A stretch of 64,000 nt of DNA from Psychrobacter sp. APC 3426. GTDB taxonomy: Bacteria > Pseudomonadota > Gammaproteobacteria > Pseudomonadales > Moraxellaceae. The notes under the pieces were generated by a model. That model had not been told where the DNA came from and did no database searches. It saw only the letters and a list, made by a program, of their open reading frames with translations. Where the stretch lies: contig NZ_JASDCF010000006.1 in NCBI RefSeq assembly GCF_030408035.1, positions 1 through 64,000 on the forward strand. Direction: 5' to 3'. The translations under genes and the position numbers were made by a program. Of this stretch, positions 33,613-41,976 are shown piece by piece (within the stretch, counting starts at the first letter, position 1; every line of letters begins with the position of its first letter).

Positions 33613-34848
33613 GTGAAACCGAAACTTTGGCAACGATTTACCGCACCGTTCATTGAGCCTTATGCGCGTTATCAGCATGCAGATATTTTGCATGCCATAC
33701 GTTTGGGTGTGGCTGTGCTTACAGCCTTACTGTTAAATGAGTTTACGCACTTGCCGCATGGTGAGTGGACGACCATTACCGTGTTCGTCATCTTAGGTTT
33801 GTTGCAATATCAGGGCGCGATTTATACCAAGGCCAAAGAGCGCATATTAGGCACTTTGCTTGGGGTAGTGGTTGGGCTGAGTTTTTTATGGTTGATTCAA
33901 GATACCGAGGGTTGGCTGTGGTTATATTATGCATTGATTGGCATTATTAGTGGCATCATTGGCTATGTGGCCGTCAAGCAACTAGGCTATATTGGTCTGC
34001 TGACCGGTATCACTATGTTGATGATTGTCTCAAGCCCAGACCATAGCAATATTGCTCAAGATGGTCTATATCGCGCCTTTAATATTTTGATTGGCGCAGG
34101 GGTCGCAGTAGCAGCAACCTTAATTTTGCCGTTGAAGTCGACCTTGATGTGGCGGTTTTTATTGGCCAATAATCTTGAAACCTGCAGCAATTTGTATGCA
34201 GGGGTTGGCAATCATATTGACGCCGAGGTCTTGGTTCCCAAGCCGTTTAAATATAGCAAGGCGACCAGCTCAGCCAGTATCATTTACCCAAAAAGTAGCT
34301 CTGTCCCTGATACGCCCGTCAACAAATCCTTAGTCAAGGCACTACAAAAAATCAATAAGCGACTGCTGGCCGTGCGTCCGCACATCGCGGCGACTGCCAG
34401 TGAGTCGGGTATCGACAAAGAGACGCTGGAAACCATTCAACGTACCCACCGTAATATCATTGGTACGATTGACTTATTGCTCAGTGCAGCGCCACGTTTA
34501 GCCAATATAGAAATCGATGATGAAAACCATATTTTATTGATACATTATCAGCATGAACTGACTCAGGCCATGCTGCATATGGCAGCCGTATTACGCAGTC
34601 CAAGTGATGAAGTGTTTCAACCCATCACCCGTACCGCCGTATCCGAGTATCCGAGTGTGGAGAATTTAGGATTTGAGTGGCAAGGGTATTTTTGGTTGAC
34701 GCAAACATTGCAAGTGCAGCTGCAGCGCCTCAGTGACTTATTACAAAAGACCAAGCCGCAATGGTTTGCAGCTTCTGGCCTACGATATCAGCGCCGAGAG
34801 CAACGCCGTATTGAGGATAAAGGCAGTGAAACTGATTTGCATCTATAA
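33613..34848 (+). CDS. FUSC-family inner-membrane protein (putative exporter)
   Basis: A 411-residue protein with about six membrane helices in the first 180 residues, including ILHAIRLGVAVLTALLLNEF and GLLQYQGAIYTKAKERILGT. The T/A-K-ERxxGTLxG pattern is typical of the fusaric acid resistance/aromatic acid exporter (FUSC, YccS/YeeA) group. The C-terminal half is cytoplasmic and helical. The start is GTG with AAGAGTG upstream. It stands alone between the gltD terminator and a bidirectional terminator. The substrate is unknown; there is no adjacent membrane-fusion partner such as AaeA. Confidence 0.75.
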   Translation: MKPKLWQRFTAPFIEPYARYQHADILHAIRLGVAVLTALLLNEFTHLPHGEWTTITVFVILGLLQYQGAIYTKAKERILGTLLGVVVGLSFLWLIQDTEGWLWLYYALIGIISGIIGYVAVKQLGYIGLLTGITMLMIVSSPDHSNIAQDGLYRAFNILIGAGVAVAATLILPLKSTLMWRFLLANNLETCSNLYAGVGNHIDAEVLVPKPFKYSKATSSASIIYPKSSSVPDTPVNKSLVKALQKINKRLLAVRPHIAATASESGIDKETLETIQRTHRNIIGTIDLLLSAAPRLANIEIDDENHILLIHYQHELTQAMLHMAAVLRSPSDEVFQPITRTAVSEYPSVENLGFEWQGYFWLTQTLQVQLQRLSDLLQKTKPQWFAASGLRYQRREQRRIEDKGSETDLHL

Positions 34849-34996
34849 GTCATCTCTACTTTCAAAAAATCAGCTTTCAAACACTTAAGGCGACTCAAGC
34901 TCTTAAGCTTTAAGCAGGCGATAAGTTGTATCAAACCGCCTGACCTGTGGATTGTGAATTGTGACTTTGAGTGACTTTTTTTTTAAAAAAAGTCGT

Positions 34997-35031
34997 AAAA
35001 AAACGCCAACTGTTAATAGTTGGCGTTTTTT
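34997..35031. terminator. Bidirectional terminator between the FUSC gene and potD
   Basis: AACGCCAACT and AGTTGGCGTT form a perfect ten-pair stem with a GTTAAT loop. A and T runs on both sides serve the two convergent genes. Just before it (34972-34993) is a second symmetric run of T and A bounded by GACT and AGTC. Confidence 0.9.
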
Positions 35032-35085
35032 GTTTTAAGACTTAGCAAAGATGGCTGGTGATAAGTATCACTTAACAAACAACGA

Positions 35086-36210
35086 TTAACGACCTGTTTT
35101 TAGCTTATCCCAATACTGTTGATACACTTGCAATGCCTCATCGCCGACATCTTCTTGGAACTCCGCTTTAGCCAGTACGTCCTTAGAAGGATAAATCGCT
35201 GGATTATTACGTACTGACTCATCCATCAGCTCTCTTGCTGCGCTATTTGGTGACGCATAACCAATTTCTTCACTGACGATTTTAGCGTTCTCAGGGCGGA
35301 GTAGGTAGTCGATAAATTTATGTGCGGCATCCACTTGCTTGGCATTCTTTGGAATGACAAAGTTGTCCATCCATAATATCGCGCCCTCAGATGGGTATTT
35401 ATACACTAAGCTGGTCAGACCTTCGTCATTGGCCATGACTGCTTCGCCGTTCCATGTCATCCCAAGTGCGGTTTCACCTTCGATATACGGCATGCGTGTC
35501 GCATCTGAGTTAAAGGTTTTCACATTCGGCATCAAGGTAGTGAGCTTATCATAAGCGGCTTTAATCTCGTCAGGATTGCTACTGTTACCCGAGTAGCCTA
35601 GGGTCAGCAGTGCCATACCAAAGACTTCACGCACATCGTTGGTCAGCATGACCTGACTTTTATAGTTGGGACTCCACAGATCGTTCCAGCTATTGACCTT
35701 GGCAGGATCAACAGTGTCACCATTAATGGCCAAACCAGTGCTGCCCCACATGTATGGGATAGAGTACTTGTTTTCAGGATCGACTTTGGTATTGGTAAAT
35801 GAAGTGTCGAGGTTCTTAAAGTTGCTTAATTTAGATTTATCAAGCTCTTGTAATAGTCCTTCTTTTGCCATCTTTTCAACGTAATAGGTCGAAGGAATGG
35901 CTAAGTCATATTGGCTAGAGTCATCAAGCAGTTTTAGCTTGGCATACATTGCTTCGTTAGAGTCAAACGTGGTGTAATTGACTGAAATGCCGGTTTCTTC
36001 TTTAAAACCATCAAGAATCTCTTGTGGCATATACTCTGACCAGTTATAGAGGTTGAGCGTCTCATTACTCGTGGCAGTACTGCCATCCGCTGCAGCATTA
36101 TCAGAGTTGCTACAGCTGGCAAGTGCCAAGCTGACAGCCATTGCCAATAAGGCTTTTGGCAGTATGTGAACGCGACCAGTAATGCTGCGTGACGATGATA
36201 AGTGAGTCAA
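35086..36210 (-). CDS. potD: Spermidine/putrescine-binding periplasmic lipoprotein (PotD-like)
   Basis: PotD-type proteins deliver polyamines to an ABC importer. The 374-residue precursor has a lipoprotein signal (LLAMAVSLALASC, Cys about 33), so it is probably membrane-tethered. Family matches are NLYNWSEYMPQEILDGF, YDLAIPSTYYVEKMAKEGLL, YSIPYMWGSTGLAINGD, GMTWNGEA and the end YQQYWDKLKTGR, all very close to E. coli PotD. I chose TTG 36210 because AGGAGAG stands seven bases upstream. The frame is open 58 codons further without support. No potA, potB or potC is adjacent, so it is an orphan binding protein here. Confidence 0.9.
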   Translation of the reverse strand: MTHLSSSRSITGRVHILPKALLAMAVSLALASCSNSDNAAADGSTATSNETLNLYNWSEYMPQEILDGFKEETGISVNYTTFDSNEAMYAKLKLLDDSSQYDLAIPSTYYVEKMAKEGLLQELDKSKLSNFKNLDTSFTNTKVDPENKYSIPYMWGSTGLAINGDTVDPAKVNSWNDLWSPNYKSQVMLTNDVREVFGMALLTLGYSGNSSNPDEIKAAYDKLTTLMPNVKTFNSDATRMPYIEGETALGMTWNGEAVMANDEGLTSLVYKYPSEGAILWMDNFVIPKNAKQVDAAHKFIDYLLRPENAKIVSEEIGYASPNSAARELMDESVRNNPAIYPSKDVLAKAEFQEDVGDEALQVYQQYWDKLKTGR

Positions 36211-36374
36211 AATATCTCTCCTAAATAAAAGTGAAGCAAATGAATAAAAAACAGTAAAACATGCGAGGTGATACGATTTTGCTGCTATGTCAGCCATTAT
36301 GGTTGTTAGTTTTAACAATTTAAAGGGCAAAGGCGTACACGGTAACAGAGACTTTTCTGTTGAGCTTGAGCAAG

Positions 36375-36403
36375 TTAATGGCAATAACGAATCATGCTAT
36401 GAT
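36375..36403 (+). promoter_or_regulatory. Possible extended -10 promoter for the SDR gene
   Basis: TGCTATGAT (36395-36403) contains an extended -10 element (TGn plus TATGAT). A weak -35, TTAATG, lies 17 bases upstream. It lies in the divergent spacer between the potD-like gene and the short-chain dehydrogenase, 65 bases before the latter's start. Confidence 0.45.
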
Positions 36404-36467
36404 GTGCTCAGATTGAGGACACGCCCTAATAGACTAACCATAACACAATAATAAAGGATGCAACATA

Positions 36468-37265
36468 ATGACTCAAAGTCACTCACTGATTCCAGCGCTT
36501 CTCACGGACAAAGTCGCTATCATCACTGGCGCCAGTCGTGGACTTGGTGCCCAGATAGCTCGGCAAATGGCAGCAGCAGGCGCTATCGTTTGCGTTAACT
36601 ACTTAAAAAGTAAAGAGATGGCTGATAAAGTCGTTGATGATATTGTTAAGGCAGGTGGACAGGCGTTTGCTTATCAGGCAGATGTTACTGAGCTTGAACA
36701 AGTGAAGGCACTAGCAGATGAAGTGGTTGCTCGTTATGGACGCATTGATATATTGGTCAATAATGCCTTGCCAAGCTACCAGTTTAATCCTAGTGCTGAT
36801 TATACCAGTATTGAGACTGTCAAATGGTCGCACTTTTCTCAGCAAATGGATGGCATCGTCAAGGGTGCTGTTAATACGGTACAGGCTGTACTACCACAGA
36901 TGAAAACGCAGCAGATGGGCAAGGTTATCAATATCTCAACCAACCTCGTTTATAATCCAGTGGTCACTTATTACGACTACACGACTGCTAAGTCTGCATT
37001 GATTGGGCTAACGCGTAACTTGGCTGCTGAACTTGGCCAGCATGGTATTAGGGTTAATTTGCTGGCAGGTGGGCTACTGAAAACCACTGATGCAAGCAGC
37101 TTAACGACTGAAGAAGTCTTTGATTATATCGCCACCACCACACCGTTACGTCAAGCGACCTCAGTGGCTGACTTTGCCAATTCCGTGCTGCTGATGGCGT
37201 CTGATTTGAGTGCGGCTATCACGGGACAGTCCATCGCTGTTGATGGTGGTTTGACCATGCCTTGA
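36468..37265 (+). CDS. Short-chain dehydrogenase/reductase (3-oxoacyl-ACP reductase type)
   Basis: A 265-residue cytoplasmic NAD(P)-dependent oxidoreductase. It has the Rossmann motif TGASRGLGAQIA (about 20-31), NNALPSY in place of the usual NNAG, the catalytic tyrosine and lysine in YYDYTTAKSALIG, and the C-terminal GQSIAVDGGLTMP. AAAGGA precedes the ATG. The family resembles FabG, but the neighbours give no acyl-carrier context, so the substrate is open. It is divergent from the potD-like gene. Confidence 0.85.
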   Translation: MTQSHSLIPALLTDKVAIITGASRGLGAQIARQMAAAGAIVCVNYLKSKEMADKVVDDIVKAGGQAFAYQADVTELEQVKALADEVVARYGRIDILVNNALPSYQFNPSADYTSIETVKWSHFSQQMDGIVKGAVNTVQAVLPQMKTQQMGKVINISTNLVYNPVVTYYDYTTAKSALIGLTRNLAAELGQHGIRVNLLAGGLLKTTDASSLTTEEVFDYIATTTPLRQATSVADFANSVLLMASDLSAAITGQSIAVDGGLTMP

Positions 37266-37399
37266 CTATGCATGGTTCATTGTCCTAACAAGCCCCTGAT
37301 ATGCTAGTATTTTATTGCACTGATGATTCAACGCTAACAAAAATAAAATACAAGATAAGCGAAAGTTTAAATAAATTGAATGATATATAGAGGAATAAC

Positions 37400-37663
37400 A
37401 TGAATAATCGTAAACGTGCAGGGATTGTTACCGCAGTGCTTGGCATCGTCGCCTTTATGGCGCTGTTCAATGCTGGTTCACCGACATCTATCCTGAACTG
37501 GCCAGTAGAGACCTATATGGGCTTGGCATTTACGATTGGTTGGTTGAGCAGTGTGCCCAATTGGTTGGCTTATGTGTTGTCAGCCGTGGTACTTATTTTG
37601 ATAATCGTAGGGTTCTATAAAATTGGTAGCTGGGTATATGGTCTGGTAGCGGGTAAGCGCTAG
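37400..37663 (+). CDS. Small two-helix membrane protein
   Basis: An 87-residue protein that I do not recognise. Predicted membrane segments lie at about 8-24 and 57-82, joined by a loop with TSILNWPVETYMGLAF. It has a basic N-terminus (NNRKR) and a basic end (AGKR). GAGGAAT lies at good distance from the ATG, and a strong terminator follows, so it looks like a real single-gene unit. The function is unknown. Confidence 0.7.
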   Translation: MNNRKRAGIVTAVLGIVAFMALFNAGSPTSILNWPVETYMGLAFTIGWLSSVPNWLAYVLSAVVLILIIVGFYKIGSWVYGLVAGKR

Positions 37664-37694
37664 CAGGCAATAATTTAAAGACCAGCTCCTACTC

Positions 37695-37734
37695 AAAAGC
37701 GATAGATTGGACATATTCTGATCTGTCGCTTTTT
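37695..37734 (+). terminator. Terminator after the small membrane protein gene
   Basis: AAAAGCGATAGAT pairs with ATCTGTCGCTTTT (one G-U), followed by more T. Confidence 0.88.
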
Positions 37735-37788
37735 CATGTTTGATGATTTATTTTTAGCGACTTGTCATTTATAGATTGCTAAACATTG

Positions 37789-37803
37789 CAAACAATTTGT
37801 TTG
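37789..37803. promoter_or_regulatory. Palindromic operator candidate before the AbgT gene
   Basis: CAAACAATTTGTTTG is a perfect 15-base palindrome, about 120 bases before the transporter start. A further TTGTTTGTTT half-site follows at about 37815. An outer pair TTGATAA (37801-37807) and TTATCAA (37829-37835) overlaps it. It resembles a TetR-type operator (compare the PsrA CAAAC/GTTTG pattern), but the regulator is unknown. Confidence 0.4.
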
Positions 37804-37921
37804 ATAAGCCAAAATTGTTTGTTTCTGTTTATCAACTATGTTTCAATCGCTATCTTTTATCAATATTTTCATATGTTTGAAATATACTCACTTTACTTAA
37901 ATCTTGAATGGAGCAATGGCT

Positions 37922-39541
37922 ATGCAGGGAAGTAATTCGCCAAATGGCAGTCCGCCACCCGATAGTTTTGATACAGCAGCGCAAAGCTCTCGTATGCAAA
38001 GATTCCTAAAAGGGGTGGAGTGGCTCGGTAATTTATTGCCACATCCCGTCATTTTGTTTGTATGGATGTCTGTGCTGTTGTTGGTACTCTCAGCAGTCAT
38101 GTCTTACTTTGGTGTATCGGTGATTGATCCGAGACCAGAGGGCACCAGTGGTCGTAGTGCCGATGGCATGATTGAAGTCGTCAACCTATTGAACGGCGAG
38201 GGCTTAGCGCGTATTGTTGAGAATTTAGTCACCAACTTTACAGGCTTTGTGCCGCTCGGTACGGTACTGGTAGCATTGCTAGGTGTCGGTATCGCTGAGC
38301 ACTCTGGGATGATATCAGCCGCCCTGCGTGGTCTGGTCATGAATGCGCCCAAAAAGATGGTGACCTTTACCATTGTATTCGCTGGCATCATGTCAAACAC
38401 AGCAGCAGAGCTTGGCTACGTGGTATTGATACCACTGGCAGCGGTTATCTTCCACTCGCTCGGTAGACATCCGCTAGCAGGTTTGGCAGCAGCATTTGCT
38501 GGGGTATCAGGGGGCTATAGTGCTAACTTATTGCTCGGTACGGTAGATCCTCTATTATCAGGGATTACCCAAGAAGCGGCGCGTATCATCGATCCAGCTT
38601 ACACCGTTGGCGCAGAGGCCAACTGGTACTTTATGATCGCCAGTACCTTTTTGATCAGTGGTTTGGGTTATTTTGTCACCGAAAAAATCGTTGAGCCAAG
38701 CTTGGGCAAATATAATCCTAACGATGCTGACGATGCTTCTGTATTAGAGACGCAAATCGAAAAAGTATCGTCAGTTGAGAAAAAGGGACTACTGTGGGCA
38801 GGGTTAAGCATGCTCGTATTTTGCTTATTGCTGGCGTGGACAGTGGTGCCTGCAGATGGCATCTTGCGTAATGCAGAAACTGGCCTGGTATCAGGGTCGC
38901 CATTCTTAAAAGGCATTGTGGTATTTATCTTTGTGTTCTTTGCGGTACCGGGTTATATCTACGGTAAAATTACTGGTAGCATCAAGAGCAACCAAGACGT
39001 GGTCGATGCCATGAGTAACGCCATGAGCTCATTGAGTATTTATATTGTGCTCGTATTCTTTGCGGCACAGTTTACGGCGTTCTTTAAATGGTCGAATCTT
39101 GGCTCGGTGATGGCGGTATCTGGTGCGACATTCCTAAGTGATATTGGTCTCACTGGACCTTTACTACTGGTTGGTTTTATCATTATTTGTGGTCTGGTCA
39201 ACTTGATGCTTGGTTCGGCGTCTGCACAGTGGGCAGTGACCGCTCCGATCTTTGTGCCGATGCTCATGCTCACCGGTTACGCGCCAGAGATGATTCAAGC
39301 GGCATACCGTATTGGCGATTCAGCCACCAACATCATCACTCCTATGATGAGCTATTTCGGTCTGATTTTGGCAGTAGCGATGCGTTATAAAAAAGACACA
39401 GGGGTCGGTACGCTGATGGCGATGATGTTGCCATACTCTATGGCATTCTTAATTGGTTGGACCATCTTGTTCTCTGTTTGGGTGTTCGTACTGGGTTTAC
39501 CTGTAGGACCTGGCGCAGAGACTTATTATCCTGCGAGGTAG
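37922..39541 (+). CDS. AbgT-family transporter (p-aminobenzoyl-glutamate type)
   Basis: A 539-residue inner-membrane protein with about a dozen hydrophobic helices. Family features are WLGNLLPHPVILFVWM near the N-terminus, GFVPLGTVLVALLGVGIAEHSG, GGYSANLLLGTVDPLLSG and the C-terminal GSASAQWAVTAPIFVPM and GDSATNIITPMMSYF. E. coli AbgT imports p-aminobenzoyl-glutamate, while some relatives (MtrF, YdaH) export sulfonamides. No abgA or abgB peptidase is adjacent. ATG 37922 is placed eight bases after GGAG; earlier ATG 37916 and TTG 37904 are less well spaced. Confidence 0.88.
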   Translation: MQGSNSPNGSPPPDSFDTAAQSSRMQRFLKGVEWLGNLLPHPVILFVWMSVLLLVLSAVMSYFGVSVIDPRPEGTSGRSADGMIEVVNLLNGEGLARIVENLVTNFTGFVPLGTVLVALLGVGIAEHSGMISAALRGLVMNAPKKMVTFTIVFAGIMSNTAAELGYVVLIPLAAVIFHSLGRHPLAGLAAAFAGVSGGYSANLLLGTVDPLLSGITQEAARIIDPAYTVGAEANWYFMIASTFLISGLGYFVTEKIVEPSLGKYNPNDADDASVLETQIEKVSSVEKKGLLWAGLSMLVFCLLLAWTVVPADGILRNAETGLVSGSPFLKGIVVFIFVFFAVPGYIYGKITGSIKSNQDVVDAMSNAMSSLSIYIVLVFFAAQFTAFFKWSNLGSVMAVSGATFLSDIGLTGPLLLVGFIIICGLVNLMLGSASAQWAVTAPIFVPMLMLTGYAPEMIQAAYRIGDSATNIITPMMSYFGLILAVAMRYKKDTGVGTLMAMMLPYSMAFLIGWTILFSVWVFVLGLPVGPGAETYYPAR

Positions 39542-39589
39542 TTGTTCAATGAATAATCGCTAATAAGATTTAGTCGTTATTCGCAAAAT

Positions 39590-39626
39590 AAAAACCCTTG
39601 TCAGATTGAACTGACAAGGGTTTTTT
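39590..39626. terminator. Bidirectional terminator between the AbgT and HAD genes
   Basis: AAAACCCTTGTCAG pairs perfectly with CTGACAAGGGTTTT around a six-base loop. A and T runs on each side serve the two convergent genes. Confidence 0.92.
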
Positions 39627-39677
39627 GTTGGTTGTATAAAAGAGCACTCTTAACAACTTTGCTTAAAGCTGTTCTAT

Positions 39678-40508
39678 TTACGATGCTATGTGAAACTGCT
39701 CAAGTACTGCCTGTATTCCGTACTCTTCAATCGTGCCAGTGACAAAGTCTGCGCGCTCTATCAGAGCTGGTTGGGCATCACCCATGGCAACCGCATAGCC
39801 GACCAAATCAAACATCTCCAAATCATTCATGCCATCACCAAATGCCATGCACTCGCGCGGTTCCACGCCATAATATTGACAGACGTCTTGAATACCTCGT
39901 GCTTTAGAGGCATTTACTGGCAAGATATCTGCGCCAATATGATGCCAATGGACGAGCTTTAAATCGTCCTGGGCAAAGTCGATGTCTTGCATTTTGTCTT
40001 CTTGATTGTTGAAGAATACCGAGCATTGATAGACCGGATTCGATAGGTAATAGACTGGGTCAACGATAGAGTTTGGTGTTCTGGCATTGTATTCACGCAG
40101 GCGTGCATTTTCACCCGACCAGGCGATATGCGTGGCAGAGTCAAACTTATGAATGAGCTCGCTTGTTTGGCATAACTGGACGATTTTGCCCGTCTGCTCA
40201 GCAGATAATGGGTAATGACTGATGACACCATTTTTATCAAAGCTGTACTGCCCATTCATACAAATGATGGCATCCAAAACATCAGCGTCGAGCAACGCTA
40301 AAATATCCGCTGGCAATATCGCTTTAGAGCGTCCGGTCGAAATCACGAGTTTAATATCAGTTTTGGCCAGCGCCTCAAGCGTCGCTTGGTTGTGCGCGGC
40401 AATAACACCGTCACGGCTAAGCGTGTCATCAATGTCAAAAAATATCACTTTCGGCACCGGTAACGCCTGATTGATACTGGCTGGCGCCGCCTTATCTACA
40501 ATAAACAT
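39678..40508 (-). CDS. Cof-type HAD-superfamily hydrolase
   Basis: A 276-residue cytoplasmic phosphatase. The catalytic aspartates are in FFDIDDTLSRDG (about 24-35). Motif II is in LVISTGRS, a conserved lysine lies in NASKARGIQ, and motif IV is FGDGMNDLEMF. The cap is of the C2 (Cof) type. Such enzymes dephosphorylate sugar phosphates, flavin or pyridoxal phosphate with broad specificity, so the substrate is open. AAAGGA stands before the ATG on the minus strand. It is convergent with the AbgT gene. Confidence 0.88.
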   Translation of the reverse strand: MFIVDKAAPASINQALPVPKVIFFDIDDTLSRDGVIAAHNQATLEALAKTDIKLVISTGRSKAILPADILALLDADVLDAIICMNGQYSFDKNGVISHYPLSAEQTGKIVQLCQTSELIHKFDSATHIAWSGENARLREYNARTPNSIVDPVYYLSNPVYQCSVFFNNQEDKMQDIDFAQDDLKLVHWHHIGADILPVNASKARGIQDVCQYYGVEPRECMAFGDGMNDLEMFDLVGYAVAMGDAQPALIERADFVTGTIEEYGIQAVLEQFHIAS

Positions 40509-40779
40509 GAGTATCCTTTATATTTAAAAACCGACTGTATAGGTATTCAAAGCAAGTATAGAAAGTCGTTGGAACTTGCTGAATAATTTTAAGGGTTATG
40601 ACTAATAATATAATTTGAATTTATGGGTAAGTATGCATTTTATAGCGCTAAAAATACAGCAAGAGAAACGGTTGATTTTCTGTCTTTTGGCTTTATATAA
40701 CCTCTTAACGCCATGTTTACGAGGTTTAGTATTATTAATAAATACATACAATGCAAAACTGTGCGATAAGGATAATATA

Positions 40780-41379
40780 ATGCCCGTATCTACTAATAAC
40801 ACTGCTAGCCAAAAATCTTTAGACGATGACTTATTTATTCTATCGCCGCGTCATCCTGACAGTCGGCTTGAGGTAGATTGGTTGTTCTTATTTAATAAGC
40901 TACCGCCTGATCAATGGTTTAGCGCAGATTATGCTTACAAAACATCGGGCTGGCTAAAAGTACATACTAACATACGCAAGCGTCAGCGTATCTTGACACA
41001 GATAAGTGAGGCTTATCAATCTGGCGAGTATGACTGGGCAGAATATCGCTCGCAGATACTCAAACGTATCAGTATGCACATTCTTAAATTGCATCAGCAT
41101 CATGGCGTCGAGGATGAGGGGTTTTTCCCTGAGTTTATTCGGATGTATCCGCAGTTACAGGCAGGGTTTGAGATGTTGGGTCGCGACCATGTGCGCTTGG
41201 ATGCGCTACTTGATAAGCTGCAAGTGCAAAATAATACGCTGGCGAAAAGTGAGGTTGAGGATAAGGCGCTGGCAGCGCAATTACATCAAACCTTGGTGGA
41301 GGCGACCGATTTACTCTCGCAACATTTGACCGATGAAGAAGACTTGGTTATTCCGATTTTGGGGTTAAGGCAGGGTTAG
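40780..41379 (+). CDS. Hemerythrin-like (HHE) domain protein
   Basis: A 199-residue soluble protein. Iron-binding candidates are H100, H105 and H107/H108 with E113 (MHILKLHQHHGVEDEGFF), H137 (GRDHVRLD), and H182 with E186/E187 (QHLTDEEDLV). This is the spacing of HHE cation-binding domains, which form a four-helix bundle with a di-iron centre. Residues 1-60 are an extra N-terminal part with WLFLFNKLPPDQWF. ATG 40780 is preceded by AAGG; the frame is open 55 codons upstream without a ribosome-binding site. A role in oxygen, nitric oxide or iron handling is inferred from the family only. Confidence 0.8.
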   Translation: MPVSTNNTASQKSLDDDLFILSPRHPDSRLEVDWLFLFNKLPPDQWFSADYAYKTSGWLKVHTNIRKRQRILTQISEAYQSGEYDWAEYRSQILKRISMHILKLHQHHGVEDEGFFPEFIRMYPQLQAGFEMLGRDHVRLDALLDKLQVQNNTLAKSEVEDKALAAQLHQTLVEATDLLSQHLTDEEDLVIPILGLRQG

Positions 41380-41481
41380 AGGTTTTGGTTTCAGATATTA
41401 GTCATTTATATAGTGAGATCCACGCACCTTTTTGTTAGGTTATGAACTCAATAGTTGCCTAGAGCGCCCCTATTATCTGAG

Positions 41482-41865
41482 TTATCCTTTAAATATTCCC
41501 CAAAGTATACCCAATAATAAACAGAGCACTATCCACCATTTAGGAATGGTGCGGCTGTTACTATCATTTATATGTGAGTTCGTTAGCCATTTATTGTATA
41601 AAGAGCCAGTTTTACTTTGGTGAGTCTGTTGCTGGGCAGCAGGATTACTAAACACTTCTTCTTTATAGAGACCCGCCGCTGTGGGATGGTCTAGATATAA
41701 CAAAGGATAAACAACCTTTTCTCCGACTATAAATATCTCTTTTGTATGATGATTATTTCTTTTACAGCGAACAATCATACCGTCATGAATATTATCTTTG
41801 ATATAAATAATACCTTTTTCTCTATCAATTTCGATGATAGTTCCATCGCTCAAATCTGGGCCCAT
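41482..41865 (-). CDS. Small OB-like protein with C-terminal membrane anchor
   Basis: A 127-residue protein I cannot name. Residues 1-55 (GTIIEIDREKGIIYIKD, then MIVRCKRN and VGEKVVYPLL) have the strand pattern of a cold-shock or other small OB-fold domain, but the RNP motifs of true cold-shock proteins are not evident. A polar linker follows (about 70-107), then a hydrophobic helix at the very end (KWWIVLCLLLGILWGIFKG), as in a tail-anchored membrane protein. AAGGGA precedes the ATG. It stands between the hemerythrin-like gene (convergent) and parC (same strand, upstream). Confidence 0.6.
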   Translation of the reverse strand: MGPDLSDGTIIEIDREKGIIYIKDNIHDGMIVRCKRNNHHTKEIFIVGEKVVYPLLYLDHPTAAGLYKEEVFSNPAAQQQTHQSKTGSLYNKWLTNSHINDSNSRTIPKWWIVLCLLLGILWGIFKG

Positions 41866-41928
41866 AGCAGTCCCTTATTTTGCTAAGCTGAAACATTGGT
41901 TATTCTTACTTAGGAAGCTAAACCGTAG

Positions 41929-41947
41929 GCTGGGCTTTTAGCCCAGC
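41929..41947. repeat. Hairpin downstream of parC
   Basis: GCTGGGCT and AGCCCAGC are perfect arms around TTT, just past the 3' end of parC. There is no T run on either side, so termination is doubtful. The phrase TAGGCTGGGCTTTTAGCCCA resembles an intergenic repeat common in many bacterial genomes, from memory. Confidence 0.5.
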
Positions 41948-41976
41948 ATTCTAAAACTTAAATAAATAAACCCAAA

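Noticed and set aside
36211..36384. Upstream extension of the PotD-like protein
   Set aside because: It would bury the lipoprotein signal 58 residues inside; TTG 36210 has AGGAGAG at the right distance.
40615..40779. Upstream extension of the hemerythrin-like protein
   Set aside because: It has no ribosome-binding site and would add an unlikely hydrophobic/basic leader; ATG 40780 has a good site.
41432..41623. 63-codon plus-strand frame opposite the OB-like gene
   Set aside because: It is antisense to the better supported minus-strand gene, which has a ribosome-binding site and an ordered domain plus membrane tail.
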